Source: a bacterium
GTDB lineage: Bacteria; Patescibacteriota; Minisyncoccia; Phycocordibacterales; Phycocordibacteraceae
DNA length: 64,000 nt
Direction of reading: 5' to 3'
Assembly: GCA_030651285.1 (NCBI GenBank)
Contig: JAUSCN010000020.1
Location: 54,106 to 118,105, forward strand
Shown one piece after another: positions 37,177 through 49,164 of the stretch. Within the stretch, counting starts at the first letter, position 1, and each line of letters starts with the position of its first letter. A program made the translations under genes and the position numbers. The notes beneath the pieces were generated by a model. That model was not told the DNA's origin, searched no databases, and saw only the letters and a list, made by a program, of their open reading frames with translations.

Positions 37177-37847
37177 GCGCGCGAGCTCGATATAATCTTC
37201 CCATCGTCGAGTTTCACGATGCGTTCGGCGAATCGCGCGAACTCTTCCTCATGCGTAACCATAATAATGGTCTGTCCGCCCTTATGAAGCTCCTTGAAGA
37301 TATTCATCACGATCGCGGATGACTCCTTATCGAGGTTCGCGGTCGGTTCATCTGCAAAGAGAACGTCTGGCGTGTGTGCGATAGCGCGCGAGATGGAAAC
37401 ACGCTGCTGTTCGCCACCCGAGAGTTGACTTGGAAGATTGTCGAGACGCTTCCCAAGACCTACGCGTTCGAGCGCTGCGGCCGCTTTCGCATCAGCGGCA
37501 GTGCGCGAAGCACCCTGCATGTAGAGTGGCAAGGCGACATTCTCAAGCGCCGTGAGCTCCGGCAGAAGCGCATAATCCTGGAACACATATCCGAACTCGG
37601 CGAGACGGAACAACATCTTTTCATGCTCGCTCATCGAGTGAGTATTCTGGCCATTGATGCGTATTTCGCCTGAAGTCGGCTCGTCGAGGAGTGATATCTG
37701 GTACAGAAGAGTACTCTTTCCCGCTCCCGAACGACCCATGATCGCGATGAATTCTCCGGCTTCGGCAGTGAAGTCGATACTCTTCAATACCCGCGTCTCG
37801 ATCGGGCCGTCCTTGAAAGTCTTTACGAGATTTTTTACTTCGATCAT
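37173..37847 (-). CDS. ABC transporter ATP-binding protein (MacB/LolD type)
   Basis: IMGRSGAGKSTLLYQISLLDEPTSGEI, LSGGEQQRVSISRAIAHTPDVLFADEPTANLD. Confidence 0.95.
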   Translation of the reverse strand: MIEVKNLVKTFKDGPIETRVLKSIDFTAEAGEFIAIMGRSGAGKSTLLYQISLLDEPTSGEIRINGQNTHSMSEHEKMLFRLAEFGYVFQDYALLPELTALENVALPLYMQGASRTAADAKAAAALERVGLGKRLDNLPSQLSGGEQQRVSISRAIAHTPDVLFADEPTANLDKESSAIVMNIFKELHKGGQTIIMVTHEEEFARFAERIVKLDDGKIISSSRA

Positions 37848-37856
37848 ATATACATA

Positions 37857-39113
37857 TCAGCCTCGACCGAGGATGGAATCGAGCGTGTTCTTGCGCACAA
37901 TCATGCGTGACGGCAAGTATCCCGCGATGACAGTCGTGAGTACCAACAGCCCGATGCGTATCGCAGTACCGTCGATCGGTGCGACCAGGATACCGTCACT
38001 GAACGGGAAATCGATCGGATGCGCTGCGACCGCCGGCACCAAGACTCCATAGAGAACAAGTAGCCCTATCGAAGAACCGATGATCGCATAGAAGAGGGAT
38101 TGGAATATATACGATATCTCGATCGCTTCGCCCGTGATCCCAATCCCTTTCAAGATGCCGATGAATTTGCGGCGTGTGATTGCATTGATGAAGATCACTA
38201 TGAATATAGTGATCGCCGCCACGACAAGCCCAATCGAGCTGAAGCCGTTCCCGAGCATCGCAAACGTGGTTTTGATATCGGCGACACCATTCGGGATCGA
38301 GTCAGTAAACGTCTGCACTTTCGCTTTCTCTCCAATGCCGCTCCTGAGGAGAAGGTCTTTGAATGCAACTGGATCGGCCCCTGGCGTGAGCCGTATCGCT
38401 ATCTGTGCGACATTCTGATCGGTGCGCCCCATGAGCGTACGGAGTTCAGAAGCAGGCATAAAGATGCTGGTCGCAAGCAGAGCGACCTTGCTCTTCACGA
38501 CACCTTTCACGATCACTTCGCGCGTGGAGCCGTTTATAGTGAGCCGCACCTTGGTGCCAGGCTCAACATCGGTAAGCGGCGTGAGGCCAGGCTGCTGACC
38601 GAAGGCATATTTCGCAAGCAGATAATTCCCAACGAGGACCTGATCATAATCACCCTCTGCGAGATACGAGCCGTCGATTACCTTTGAAGAGAGGTTAGTA
38701 AAAGCATCTTCCGCCTCTGGACCGATACCAATCACCTGTGCGCCAGTAGCATTTGGCTTTTCCGTATCGCTTGTGCGCGTAAGATAGTTCGCCTCAATGG
38801 TGCCTCCCGATTGATAACGCTCCGTCACCATCGACACCTGCGACAATGTCTTCAGAAACGCGATGATGCTCGGAGTGTCTTGTATGTAATTCTTCGTCGC
38901 GAGCTCTGAAAGGATTACATCCCCCGTGTATTGCGTGCGGTAGCTTTCGTTTATGCCCTCAATAAGACCCACTAGAATTCCGGTAACGACAACTAAGTTT
39001 AGAAACGTGAGGAGCATCACGAACACGATGAGTCCCGTGGTCCACAAACTAGCGCGACGGAGCTGCCGCGTAGCGAGATAGAAACCGACGCGAATATTCA
39101 GAAAAGAGAGCAT
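37857..39113 (-). CDS. ABC transporter permease (FtsX/MacB type)
   Basis: N-terminal TM, large extracytoplasmic domain, three C-terminal TMs incl. INAITRRKFIGILKGIGITGEAI. Confidence 0.9.
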   Translation of the reverse strand: MLSFLNIRVGFYLATRQLRRASLWTTGLIVFVMLLTFLNLVVVTGILVGLIEGINESYRTQYTGDVILSELATKNYIQDTPSIIAFLKTLSQVSMVTERYQSGGTIEANYLTRTSDTEKPNATGAQVIGIGPEAEDAFTNLSSKVIDGSYLAEGDYDQVLVGNYLLAKYAFGQQPGLTPLTDVEPGTKVRLTINGSTREVIVKGVVKSKVALLATSIFMPASELRTLMGRTDQNVAQIAIRLTPGADPVAFKDLLLRSGIGEKAKVQTFTDSIPNGVADIKTTFAMLGNGFSSIGLVVAAITIFIVIFINAITRRKFIGILKGIGITGEAIEISYIFQSLFYAIIGSSIGLLVLYGVLVPAVAAHPIDFPFSDGILVAPIDGTAIRIGLLVLTTVIAGYLPSRMIVRKNTLDSILGRG

Positions 39114-39116
39114 GCG

Positions 39117-40646
39117 CTACTCTGCGGGAGCGAGCAAGATGACGTCACCGGCAGAAAGTCCTGAAAGAATGTGCGCCTGTCCGAGCGCAGGAGACGGGCC
39201 CATAACGACCGTGCGGGAAACCATCACGTCGCCACTGATGACGGACACATAAGGAACGCCATCTCTCATACCGACCGCACCCGAAGGAATGACAATTGAA
39301 TCGTGCAGCACCCCTGTCACGATAGTGACATTCGCGGTCATGCCGCTCCGTATGCGGGTATCCGCCCTCTGAAACACAAGTGTCGTCTTGTAAGTAGGCA
39401 CGCCATCCTTCAACGTCTCTGCCGGATCGACCGCAATGACCGTCGCAGGAAATATTACCGCCGAACCATAGGCATCAAGCGTCGTACTCGCTGAATTCCC
39501 CTGAGCGATGCGGGCAATATTTACTTCAGGAATGTACGTCTCAATCTCAAAGACTCCGTTGCTTTGCATTGAGATCTCTGAAGTCGTCGGCGAGATTATT
39601 TCTCCAACTTTCGCATCCATACGTGTAACGGTGCCAGAAAATGGAGCAACCACCCGCGTAGCAGCGAGCTTGGACTGAGCGGAGCGGACATCGGCAGCAG
39701 CCACAGCAACAGCCGCTTCTTGTGCTGCAATAGACTCACTTGTGGGGCCTGCTTTCTTGAGTGTAAGCGAGGACCCTGCAGCCTCAAGTGCAGAAACATT
39801 GGCGGCAAGATTCGTCGCGGCAGTGTTTACATTCGTGCGTCCCGTAGCAAGCGTCGTCCCATATGTAGAGAGCGTCGCAGCGGAAGTAGATTGGTCTGGT
39901 ATGCCTTGATTGAGTGCCCTGTTCGCATCAGCAAGAAACGCTGTGACCTGTGCGAGATGTTTCTGAGACTGCGTCGCCGTAGCTGCGACATTCTCGTTCG
40001 AGAGCTTCACGATCGACATCCCCCAATTCGTAAGCACGGACTCTATTTCTGCCCGTTCGCGCTCGACCAATAACTTAAGCGCCGCATCTGAGACGTTGAA
40101 TGAAAGTTTTGGACTGGTGCGCGGATTTGTGAAGAAAGAATCGATCCGGTTATGCACCGCATCGTCACTCACAGTGTATGCATTCTGTATCGTACTTACG
40201 AGCGCTGATTTCGCATTGTCGACCGCAACGGACGCGACAGCAACCTCTTCAGCACGTGTGCCGGCGTGGAGTACAGCAAGATTGGCCTGCGCCTGTGCGA
40301 GGGCAGCCTGCTTCTGCGTGAGTGCCGCAGCAAGGTCACCATTCTCCGTCTCTGCAAGGATCGCACCCGCTCCGACATATTGCCCGACTTTCGCGTAGAT
40401 GCTGGCGATGCGTCCACTGGCCGCAAACCCCAGATCGACATCCTGCGCCGCAATGACCGTACCAGACACGCTTACCTGCTCCTTAAAATCACCAGGTGAA
40501 ATAGTTAACGTAGCGCCCACATTCGTCCCACTCGAGAAATAGAAATACCCGACACCTACAAGAATAATGCTAATCCCGACCGCCAGTCGCCAGTACGAAA
40601 CTGCGAATTTCCACATACCCGTACTCATTACGGGAGAGTGTAACAC
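39117..40646 (-). CDS. HlyD/MacA-family efflux adaptor
   Basis: VSGTVIAAQDVDLGFAASGRIASIYAKVGQYVGAGAILAE; coiled coil; VVAPFSGTVTRMDAKVGEI. Confidence 0.92.
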   Translation of the reverse strand: MLHSPVMSTGMWKFAVSYWRLAVGISIILVGVGYFYFSSGTNVGATLTISPGDFKEQVSVSGTVIAAQDVDLGFAASGRIASIYAKVGQYVGAGAILAETENGDLAAALTQKQAALAQAQANLAVLHAGTRAEEVAVASVAVDNAKSALVSTIQNAYTVSDDAVHNRIDSFFTNPRTSPKLSFNVSDAALKLLVERERAEIESVLTNWGMSIVKLSNENVAATATQSQKHLAQVTAFLADANRALNQGIPDQSTSAATLSTYGTTLATGRTNVNTAATNLAANVSALEAAGSSLTLKKAGPTSESIAAQEAAVAVAAADVRSAQSKLAATRVVAPFSGTVTRMDAKVGEIISPTTSEISMQSNGVFEIETYIPEVNIARIAQGNSASTTLDAYGSAVIFPATVIAVDPAETLKDGVPTYKTTLVFQRADTRIRSGMTANVTIVTGVLHDSIVIPSGAVGMRDGVPYVSVISGDVMVSRTVVMGPSPALGQAHILSGLSAGDVILLAPAE

Positions 40647-40666
40647 TCGGGTATACTAAGCGCATC

Positions 40667-41374
40667 ATGCCTCCACTTGAACTCATTGCCATCACACTTG
40701 TCGCAATCGGTGTCGTCCTCATCATGCGACCGAAGCGATTCTATTTCATCCGTCACGGCGAAACACTTTTAAACGCCAAACACATAAAACAGGGTGCCGA
40801 GGGAGCATTAAGTGAATCAGGGAAACAGCAGGCGGCGGCCGTCGGAGAACTGCTTGCGCCACTCGGTATCAAGAGGATTATCGCCAGCCCCTACGAGCGA
40901 GCGAGAGAGACCGCAACAATTATCGGCGAGAAGGTACGTGCGCCAATCATGTATACCCCCCTCCTTGTTGAGCGACGCAATGCGACCGAACTCATCGGCA
41001 AAAGCACGCGCGACCCAGAAGTGATACGTATCGTCGACGAGATGGACCTTGCGTACCATGAAGATGATTATCGCTACTCAGACGAGGAAAACTTTCAGGA
41101 CCTGAAGATCCGTGCGCACAAGTGTCTGCTCTATCTCGCAAAAACTGGCAGGGCACAGACCTGCGTCGTCACGCATCACGCATTCCTTAAAATGATTCTC
41201 TCGTACATGCTCTACCGCGAAGACCTGCATCTCCCGGGATATGTGAAGCTCTCGTTCTTTAATACATCGGATAATGGAGGTATCAGTGTCTGCGAATTTC
41301 ATCCGTGGAAGATATTCTCAAAGACGCGTGGCTGGGAAATCCTGAGCTACAACGAACAGTCGAGCGCTCATTAA
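40667..41374 (+). CDS. Histidine phosphatase family protein
   Basis: FYFIRHGETLLNAKHIKQGAEGALSESGKQQA, VVTHHAFLKMIL. Confidence 0.9.
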   Translation: MPPLELIAITLVAIGVVLIMRPKRFYFIRHGETLLNAKHIKQGAEGALSESGKQQAAAVGELLAPLGIKRIIASPYERARETATIIGEKVRAPIMYTPLLVERRNATELIGKSTRDPEVIRIVDEMDLAYHEDDYRYSDEENFQDLKIRAHKCLLYLAKTGRAQTCVVTHHAFLKMILSYMLYREDLHLPGYVKLSFFNTSDNGGISVCEFHPWKIFSKTRGWEILSYNEQSSAH

Positions 41375-41379
41375 AAAAG

Positions 41380-41418
41380 AACATACCCGCGAGGTGGTGA
41401 CCACCTCGCGGGTATGTT
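41380..41418. terminator. Terminator-like hairpin between convergent genes
   Basis: AACATACCCGCGAGGTGGTGACCACCTCGCGGGTATGTT. Confidence 0.8.
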
Positions 41419-41442
41419 CTGCGGTTATTTCTGAGACGGGTG

Positions 41443-43399
<1,957 letters not shown>

Positions 43400-43483
43400 A
43401 AAGATTCTTATATAGATGAATAATTGCGCCCAAAGTCACACAGGTAGCGAAAGTATAAGAAAAGTTACCCACACTGCAAAGAC

Positions 43484-43512
43484 TTGACAATATATGTATA
43501 GCGTGATATCAT
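43484..43512 (+). promoter_or_regulatory. sigma70-like promoter TTGACA-17-TATCAT
   Basis: Same -35/-10 hexamers and spacing as 34103-34131. Confidence 0.7.
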
Positions 43513-43552
43513 ACTTTCAGCTTGATCTTAACCCTGGATAAGGAGGTCTGCC

Positions 43553-43705
43553 ATGGAACCCATCACAATGGCCCGTGTTGCTGAAGCATTTGCTGCAATG
43601 TCACTGATGGAGATTGGTGCACTTTTTACCCTCATGACCTGTTTGGCAATCATGGGAATTTGCAAAGTGTCGCCAACCCCCCGACCCAACAAACATATCC
43701 ATTAA
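43553..43705 (+). CDS. Orphan 50-aa membrane-like protein
   Basis: MEPITMARVAEAFAAMSLMEIGALFTLMTCLAIMGICKVSPTPRPNKHIH; SD AAGGAGGT. Confidence 0.7.
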   Translation: MEPITMARVAEAFAAMSLMEIGALFTLMTCLAIMGICKVSPTPRPNKHIH

Positions 43706-43714
43706 CATAGCCAT

Positions 43715-43748
43715 GCCGCGAGAAAACTTCTCGCGGCGCTATTTTTTA
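43715..43748 (+). terminator. Rho-independent terminator
   Basis: GCCGCGAGAAAACTTCTCGCGGC then T-rich tract. Confidence 0.85.
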
Positions 43749-43805
43749 TATACAGGACCCTTACACCAAGAACCCCGACTGCGACTTGCGCCCCATTCCC
43801 CGCCC

Positions 43806-44066
43806 ATGGTAGTCTACCTGGTACAGATGGAGGCACTCGTATCGGCACTGCCCTACGCGGAAATCATCCTCTCAGTACTCCTCGTCGTCGGTATCGTGCT
43901 TCAACAGCGCGGTGCGACACTCGGTGGAGCCTTCGGAGGCGATAACTTCGCGTCAACCTTTTACAAGCGCAGAGGCGCCGAGAAATTCCTGTTCAATGCG
44001 ACAATCGCTATCGCAGTCATACTCATTCTCACCGCGATAGCAAACTTCCTTCTGGCAGGCTCTTAA
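43806..44066 (+). CDS. secG: Preprotein translocase subunit SecG
   Basis: VLLVVGIVLQQRGATLGGAFGGDNFASTFYKRRGAEKFLF; start may be 43827. Confidence 0.85.
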   Translation: MVVYLVQMEALVSALPYAEIILSVLLVVGIVLQQRGATLGGAFGGDNFASTFYKRRGAEKFLFNATIAIAVILILTAIANFLLAGS

Positions 44067-44123
44067 ACCTCCCGTTAGAAATAACGGAGAGGCGGCCGGT
44101 GCGTACGGCACATACTCAGAGGC

Positions 44124-45905
44124 ATGGAACCATCCACACAAACAAACTCACATTTGATTTCTAACGAGGTACCCACTGCAGAAAATCGCGGAGCGATTCC
44201 TTTATGGCGAGAACGCCTTACCCGCTCACGTGGTGTCCGGTTCTTTGAATACCTGCACGAACGCCTCGATACCTTCTCGCCAAGCGACCGAGTCATTTTC
44301 TACACGCTTTCTGCCCTAGTCGGTATCGCATCCCTTTCCGGACTATATACCCTCGAACAATCCCTTCTCGTAGAAGTGCCTGCGTACGGCGGAAGCCTTA
44401 AGGAGGGTACGGTCGGAAGTCCTCAGTTCATTAATCCTCTTCTTGCAATAAGTGATGCTGATCGCGACCTTACCGCACTCGCATATGCCGGACTCATGGG
44501 GCTCTCGGGGTCAGGGTCGCTTGTACCAGTGCTTGCTGAAAGCTACACGATGTCTGAAGACGGAAAAATGTATACGTTCGTACTGCGCAAAAATGCGAAA
44601 TTCTCAGATGGCACGCCGGTCACTGCAGATGATGTTGTCTTCACGATACAGAAAGCACAGAATCCCGCGCTCAAGAGTCAGAAATATGCTGATTGGTCGG
44701 GAGTGAGCGTACGAGCGATCGATCAGCAAACAGTGCGGTTTACCCTCGCGAAGCCGTACGCACCATTCCTCGGAATCACCACTCTCGGAATCCTTCCTTC
44801 ACGCCTCTGGCAAAATATGTCGAATGAAGAATTCCCCTTCTCCACTCTTCAGACAAACCCTATCGGTGCGGGACCGTTCAAGGTCACGAACGTTTCGCGA
44901 GATGCATCGGGTCTGATAAAGAGCGTATTATTCACTGAGAATTCTCTGTATGTGCTCGGCCGCCCCTACCTCGATGACATCCGCTTCGACTTCTACTCGA
45001 GAAACGAAGATCTCGTGCGCGCACTCTCGGACGGGACCGAAGAGAGTTCGTACAACATTCCGACACAAGGAGCGCTGACCGCTCCCTATGCTCGCGTCTT
45101 CGGAGTTTTCTGGAACCAAAACGAGAAAAAAGTGTTCACGCGCCTCGAAGTCCGCAAAGCATTATCTCTCGCCCTCGACCGGCAAGGCATCATTGATTCG
45201 ATGCTTGGTGGCTACGCAACGGCGATCATGGGACCTGTGCCACCAGGAGAGAACGTAGATCAGGTAGCAGTACCCCAATCGAAGAATCCGGTCGCTGACG
45301 CAGCCGCCGTACTTCAGGCGGCCGGATGGGCATACGATGGCACCCAGCATGTCTGGAAGCATGCAGCTGCGAAGCAGACACTCGACCGCATCACTCTTCG
45401 CACCTCGAACGTACCAGAATTGAAGAACGTCGCGAGCGCCGCAAAAGCGCAGTGGGAGAAACTCGGCATCCATGTCGACATCGAGCTCTACGAACCAGGC
45501 GACTTGTCCCAGAACGTCATACGTCCGCGCAAATACGAAGCACTTCTCTACGGCATGGTGATAGGTCGCGACCAGGACCTCTACGCATTCTGGTCGTCTC
45601 AGGAGCGGAACGATCCCGGACTTAATATCGCCTTATACGCGAACAAGACCGTCGACGAGCTTCTTGAGAACGTGCGCGGCTCTGCCGACCAGAAAACGCG
45701 CACTGCGGATCTTCAGAAGATCGAGGACACCATTGCGGCCGAATACCCCGCCGCGTTTATTTACGCGCCAAGCTTCACCTACGCAGTGCCAAACGATCTG
45801 AAGGGTGTTATCCTGCCACAAATAATCACCCCGGCAGACCGCTTCGCGACAGTCGCGACCTGGTATCGGGCGACCGATGCAGTGTGGCCGTTTTTTACAA
45901 AGTAG
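44124..45905 (+). CDS. Peptide ABC transporter substrate-binding protein (SBP_bac_5)
   Basis: LAESYTMSEDGKMYTFVLRKNAKFSDGTPVTADDVVFTIQ, NPIGAGPFKV, VRKALSLALDRQGII. Confidence 0.92.
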   Translation: MEPSTQTNSHLISNEVPTAENRGAIPLWRERLTRSRGVRFFEYLHERLDTFSPSDRVIFYTLSALVGIASLSGLYTLEQSLLVEVPAYGGSLKEGTVGSPQFINPLLAISDADRDLTALAYAGLMGLSGSGSLVPVLAESYTMSEDGKMYTFVLRKNAKFSDGTPVTADDVVFTIQKAQNPALKSQKYADWSGVSVRAIDQQTVRFTLAKPYAPFLGITTLGILPSRLWQNMSNEEFPFSTLQTNPIGAGPFKVTNVSRDASGLIKSVLFTENSLYVLGRPYLDDIRFDFYSRNEDLVRALSDGTEESSYNIPTQGALTAPYARVFGVFWNQNEKKVFTRLEVRKALSLALDRQGIIDSMLGGYATAIMGPVPPGENVDQVAVPQSKNPVADAAAVLQAAGWAYDGTQHVWKHAAAKQTLDRITLRTSNVPELKNVASAAKAQWEKLGIHVDIELYEPGDLSQNVIRPRKYEALLYGMVIGRDQDLYAFWSSQERNDPGLNIALYANKTVDELLENVRGSADQKTRTADLQKIEDTIAAEYPAAFIYAPSFTYAVPNDLKGVILPQIITPADRFATVATWYRATDAVWPFFTK

Positions 45906-45979
45906 CGTCAGCCATTTTCGTACGGGTTTTCTTTTATTAGCAATTTTTACAAGCCCGAAACACATTAATCACAACACTT

Positions 45980-47908
45980 ATGAATCCAGCACCTGCACCA
46001 GCTCCAGCTCCCGCATCAGCCCCGAAAGAAGGAGCTCATCCGGCAGCACACCCAGGCAACGTCCGCCCGCCGAGAAGTTTCGACCGAGGCGGTCGCCCCT
46101 CTCCCGGGGGTCGCGGTGGAGTAAGACGCCCAGGAGGCGCATCACGCCGCATCCAGCGCATACTCCGACGACCAACCTCCACCCCGACTCGAACGATTCG
46201 AACCGCGGACTATTTCCCTGAGCCAGCGGGTCCGACAACGGTCCGCATCATCCCTCTCGGAGGCGTCGAGGAAGTGGGCCGCAACATGCTCGCTATTGAA
46301 GTCGGCGCGACTGGCGACATTCTCGTATTCGACGCGGGCTTCCAGTTCGTCTCTGAAGACTCGTCTCCGGGCGTCGATTACATCCTCCCGAACACAAAAT
46401 ATCTCGAGAAGAACGCAGACCGCGTGAAAGGAGTCATCATCACTCACGGGCACCTTGACCACATCGGCGGCATTCCGTTCACACTTCCACGATTTGGCAC
46501 GCCACCTATCTACACACAGAACCTCACATCGATCATGATTCAGCGACGCCAGGAGGAATATCCCGACGTTCCTAAATCAGAGATGATCACCGTTGAGGTG
46601 GGACAGTCTGTGATCATCGGAAAGACGCGTGTAAAGTTCTTCCCTGTCACACACTCGATCCCTGACTCAATGGGCTGCTCGATCGAGACTCCACAAGGAA
46701 ACGTTGTCATCACTGGCGACCTCAAGCTCGACCACAATGATGGCATACCTACGGACCGCGAAGTGACGACCTGGGGCACCCTCGCGAAGGACAAGAACAT
46801 CTTCTTCATTGCTGATTCTACGAACGCGGAGAAGGACGGATTCTCAATCCCTGAGAAACGCGTCATTCAGACCCTTGAAGACATCATCAAGACCGTCTCG
46901 GGACGCCTCATCATCGGCACGTTCGCATCACAGTTCGAGCGTATGATCCACATCATGACCGTCGCTGAAAAGCTCGGCAAGAAGATCGTCACTGAAGGCC
47001 GATCCATCAAAAACAACCTCGAGATCGCAGAAAAGACCGGCCTCCTTACGATCAAAAAGGACACACTCATTCCGGTGCAAGACATCAATAATTATCCGCC
47101 AGACAAGATTGTTATCCTCTCGACCGGTGCACAGGGAGAAGAGTTTGCAGCGCTCATGCGCATTGCGACCAAGCAGCACAAGTACATCACACTGAACGAG
47201 CGCGATACGATCGTACTTTCCTCATCGGTCATCCCTGGCAACGAGATCGCCGTACAGAAACTGAAGGACAACCTCTACCGTCATGGTGTGAGCCTCCTCC
47301 ACTACCGCTCGTCTGACGTGCACTCGACTGGTCACGGCAATACCGGGGAGCTCATATGGATCAACAAGCAGGTGGGCGCGAAGTTCTTCATGCCAGCCTA
47401 CGGCTATCGATCGATGACCACCTGCCACGCGAAAGCGCTTGAGCAGTCAGGCTTCCCGCGTGAAAACATCATCATTCCAGATAACGGCACAGTGATCGAC
47501 ATCGAGGATGGAGAGCGTATGAACGTGCACAAGCAGAAAGTGCCGTCTGCACCGATGGTCGTCGACGGATTCACTATTGGCGATATCCAGGAAGTCGTCA
47601 TCCGCGACCGCCAGTCGCTCGCCAAGGACGGCATGTTCGTCATCATCGCGAGCGTGAACCTGAAGACTGGCAAGCTGCGCAAGTCGCCAGACATCATCAG
47701 TCGCGGATTCATTTACCTGCGCGAGTCACAAAACCTTCTGAACGAAGCTCGAGTACTCATAAAGAAAACGATCGAGGACTCGACGCAGAACATGAACCCT
47801 GTTGATCTCGACTACGTGAAGAACAACCTCACGGACGTGATAGCAGGATTCCTCTTCACTCGCACCAACAAAGCCCCAATGGTGATTCCAGTATTGATCG
47901 GAATGTAA
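45980..47908 (+). CDS. rnj: Ribonuclease J with Pro/Ala/Arg-rich N-terminal extension
   Basis: IIPLGGVEEVGRNMLAIEV, VIITHGHLDHIGGIPF, HSIPDSMGCSIETPQGNVVITGDLKLD. Confidence 0.95.
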   Translation: MNPAPAPAPAPASAPKEGAHPAAHPGNVRPPRSFDRGGRPSPGGRGGVRRPGGASRRIQRILRRPTSTPTRTIRTADYFPEPAGPTTVRIIPLGGVEEVGRNMLAIEVGATGDILVFDAGFQFVSEDSSPGVDYILPNTKYLEKNADRVKGVIITHGHLDHIGGIPFTLPRFGTPPIYTQNLTSIMIQRRQEEYPDVPKSEMITVEVGQSVIIGKTRVKFFPVTHSIPDSMGCSIETPQGNVVITGDLKLDHNDGIPTDREVTTWGTLAKDKNIFFIADSTNAEKDGFSIPEKRVIQTLEDIIKTVSGRLIIGTFASQFERMIHIMTVAEKLGKKIVTEGRSIKNNLEIAEKTGLLTIKKDTLIPVQDINNYPPDKIVILSTGAQGEEFAALMRIATKQHKYITLNERDTIVLSSSVIPGNEIAVQKLKDNLYRHGVSLLHYRSSDVHSTGHGNTGELIWINKQVGAKFFMPAYGYRSMTTCHAKALEQSGFPRENIIIPDNGTVIDIEDGERMNVHKQKVPSAPMVVDGFTIGDIQEVVIRDRQSLAKDGMFVIIASVNLKTGKLRKSPDIISRGFIYLRESQNLLNEARVLIKKTIEDSTQNMNPVDLDYVKNNLTDVIAGFLFTRTNKAPMVIPVLIGM

Positions 47909-47927
47909 TCAGAGGTTGAAAATACAT

Positions 47928-47958
47928 AAAAACGCGCCGAAATATTCGGCGCGTTTTT
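47928..47958 (+). terminator. Rho-independent terminator
   Basis: AAAAACGCGCCGAAATATTCGGCGCGTTTTT. Confidence 0.9.
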
Positions 47959-47998
47959 ATTTTTATCCCCAAAAAATTCATTTTTGACCAAAAAATGC

Positions 47999-48026
47999 TT
48001 GACTCTCAGTGTGAATGCTCTATAAA
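47999..48026 (+). promoter_or_regulatory. sigma70-like promoter TTGACT-16-TATAAA
   Basis: Near-consensus hexamers upstream of orphan ORF. Confidence 0.6.
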
Positions 48027-48095
48027 TGCAACAGGAAGAAAATAAGTTCTAGGTTTTAAAGCAAGTTGTCCCTTTCACAAAAAAGGAGGTTACCA

Positions 48096-48272
48096 ATGGA
48101 TAGAGAAATTTCTGATCCGGGCAAGGACACTCCCGCCTCATGTGCACAGTGCGGGAAAGCGGGCGCCAGAAGACCGCCAGGAATAACCGGAAGTACGACC
48201 GTGAAATGTTCGCGCTGCGGACAAAAAATTTTCCTGTCCCCCCTGGCCCCGAATCTTTTGAAGACCGCTTGA
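48096..48272 (+). CDS. Orphan small zinc-ribbon protein
   Basis: MDREISDPGKDTPASCAQCGKAGARRPPGITGSTTVKCSRCGQKIF (two CxxC); SD AAGGAGGT. Confidence 0.75.
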   Translation: MDREISDPGKDTPASCAQCGKAGARRPPGITGSTTVKCSRCGQKIFLSPLAPNLLKTA

Positions 48273-48278
48273 TCTTTT

Positions 48279-48309
48279 AACTGGGTGGAGACTCTATGTC
48301 CACCCAGTT
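48279..48309 (+). terminator. Terminator-like hairpin
   Basis: AACTGGGTGGAGACTCTATGTCCACCCAGTT. Confidence 0.75.
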
Positions 48310-48315
48310 TTGCTT

Positions 48316-49164
48316 TCAGTCCGCAAGCGAGTACGTACTACCCTTGACTCTCACAAGACCCTCAACAAGAAGCGCCGCAAGTGCCTCAAGTATTTGGGTG
48401 CGCCGCGAAACACGAAATAGACCCTCAATGCGTTTCTTTGTGGCAGAGCCATCAGCAAGGAGCCGCAAAATAGCACCCCGCACTTCTCGTAAAGAGCCAG
48501 AAAATTTCGACTGTTTTGTGTATTGCTTAGTACGTGCATTGTGTGAAATACCCGAGCGTTTCAAGTAGCTGCCGTAATCCATGAGTGCGCTATACCATTC
48601 TCGCGACCTCTTCTTTGGCAGTGCCTGTATGAGTATTTTTTCTATCTCCGTGTCTGATACTTTTTTCTTTTTCGGAAAGAAATAGTGAATGATCACTGTC
48701 CGAACATTCGTTTCAATGACTGGCACATCCTGATTAAAAGCGAACGCGGCTACGGCGCGAGCGGTGTACGGACCGACACCCGATAGCGACTCGATTTCTT
48801 CAACGCTCTGTGGGAAGCGATTCTCGAACCGCCCGACGATATCTTTCGCTGCCTGCTGCAGCATTTTTGCACGACGATTATAACCGAGTCCTTGCCAGTT
48901 TTTAAGCACCTTAGAAAGTGGCGTGCGTGCAAGATCAGCGGCTGTGGGAAATTCTTTCAGGAAGCGCTCGTAAAAAGGAATCACACGATCCACCTGCGTC
49001 TGCTGTAGCATCACTTCGGAGACGAGTATGCGGTACGGGTCATTATTCGTTCGCCACGGAAGATCATGCCTTCCAGATTTCTTATAATGCGCCCATACGA
49101 CCCTCCGAAACTTAGGAATGTCGTTCTGTGCGCGGACTCCGGCACTACGAGCCCTGGATTTCAT
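48316..49164 (-). CDS. mutY: A/G-specific adenine glycosylase-like protein lacking Fe-S cysteines
   Basis: HDLPWRTNNDPYRILVSEVMLQQTQVDRVIPFYERFL, LSGVGPYTARAVAAFAFNQDVPVIETNVRTVI; start taken at 49164. Confidence 0.9.
   Translation of the reverse strand: MKSRARSAGVRAQNDIPKFRRVVWAHYKKSGRHDLPWRTNNDPYRILVSEVMLQQTQVDRVIPFYERFLKEFPTAADLARTPLSKVLKNWQGLGYNRRAKMLQQAAKDIVGRFENRFPQSVEEIESLSGVGPYTARAVAAFAFNQDVPVIETNVRTVIIHYFFPKKKKVSDTEIEKILIQALPKKRSREWYSALMDYGSYLKRSGISHNARTKQYTKQSKFSGSLREVRGAILRLLADGSATKKRIEGLFRVSRRTQILEALAALLVEGLVRVKGSTYSLAD

Noticed and set aside
43713-43805. Upstream start of secG at 43713
   Set aside because: Would translate through a strong Rho-independent terminator; SecG homology begins near 43827.
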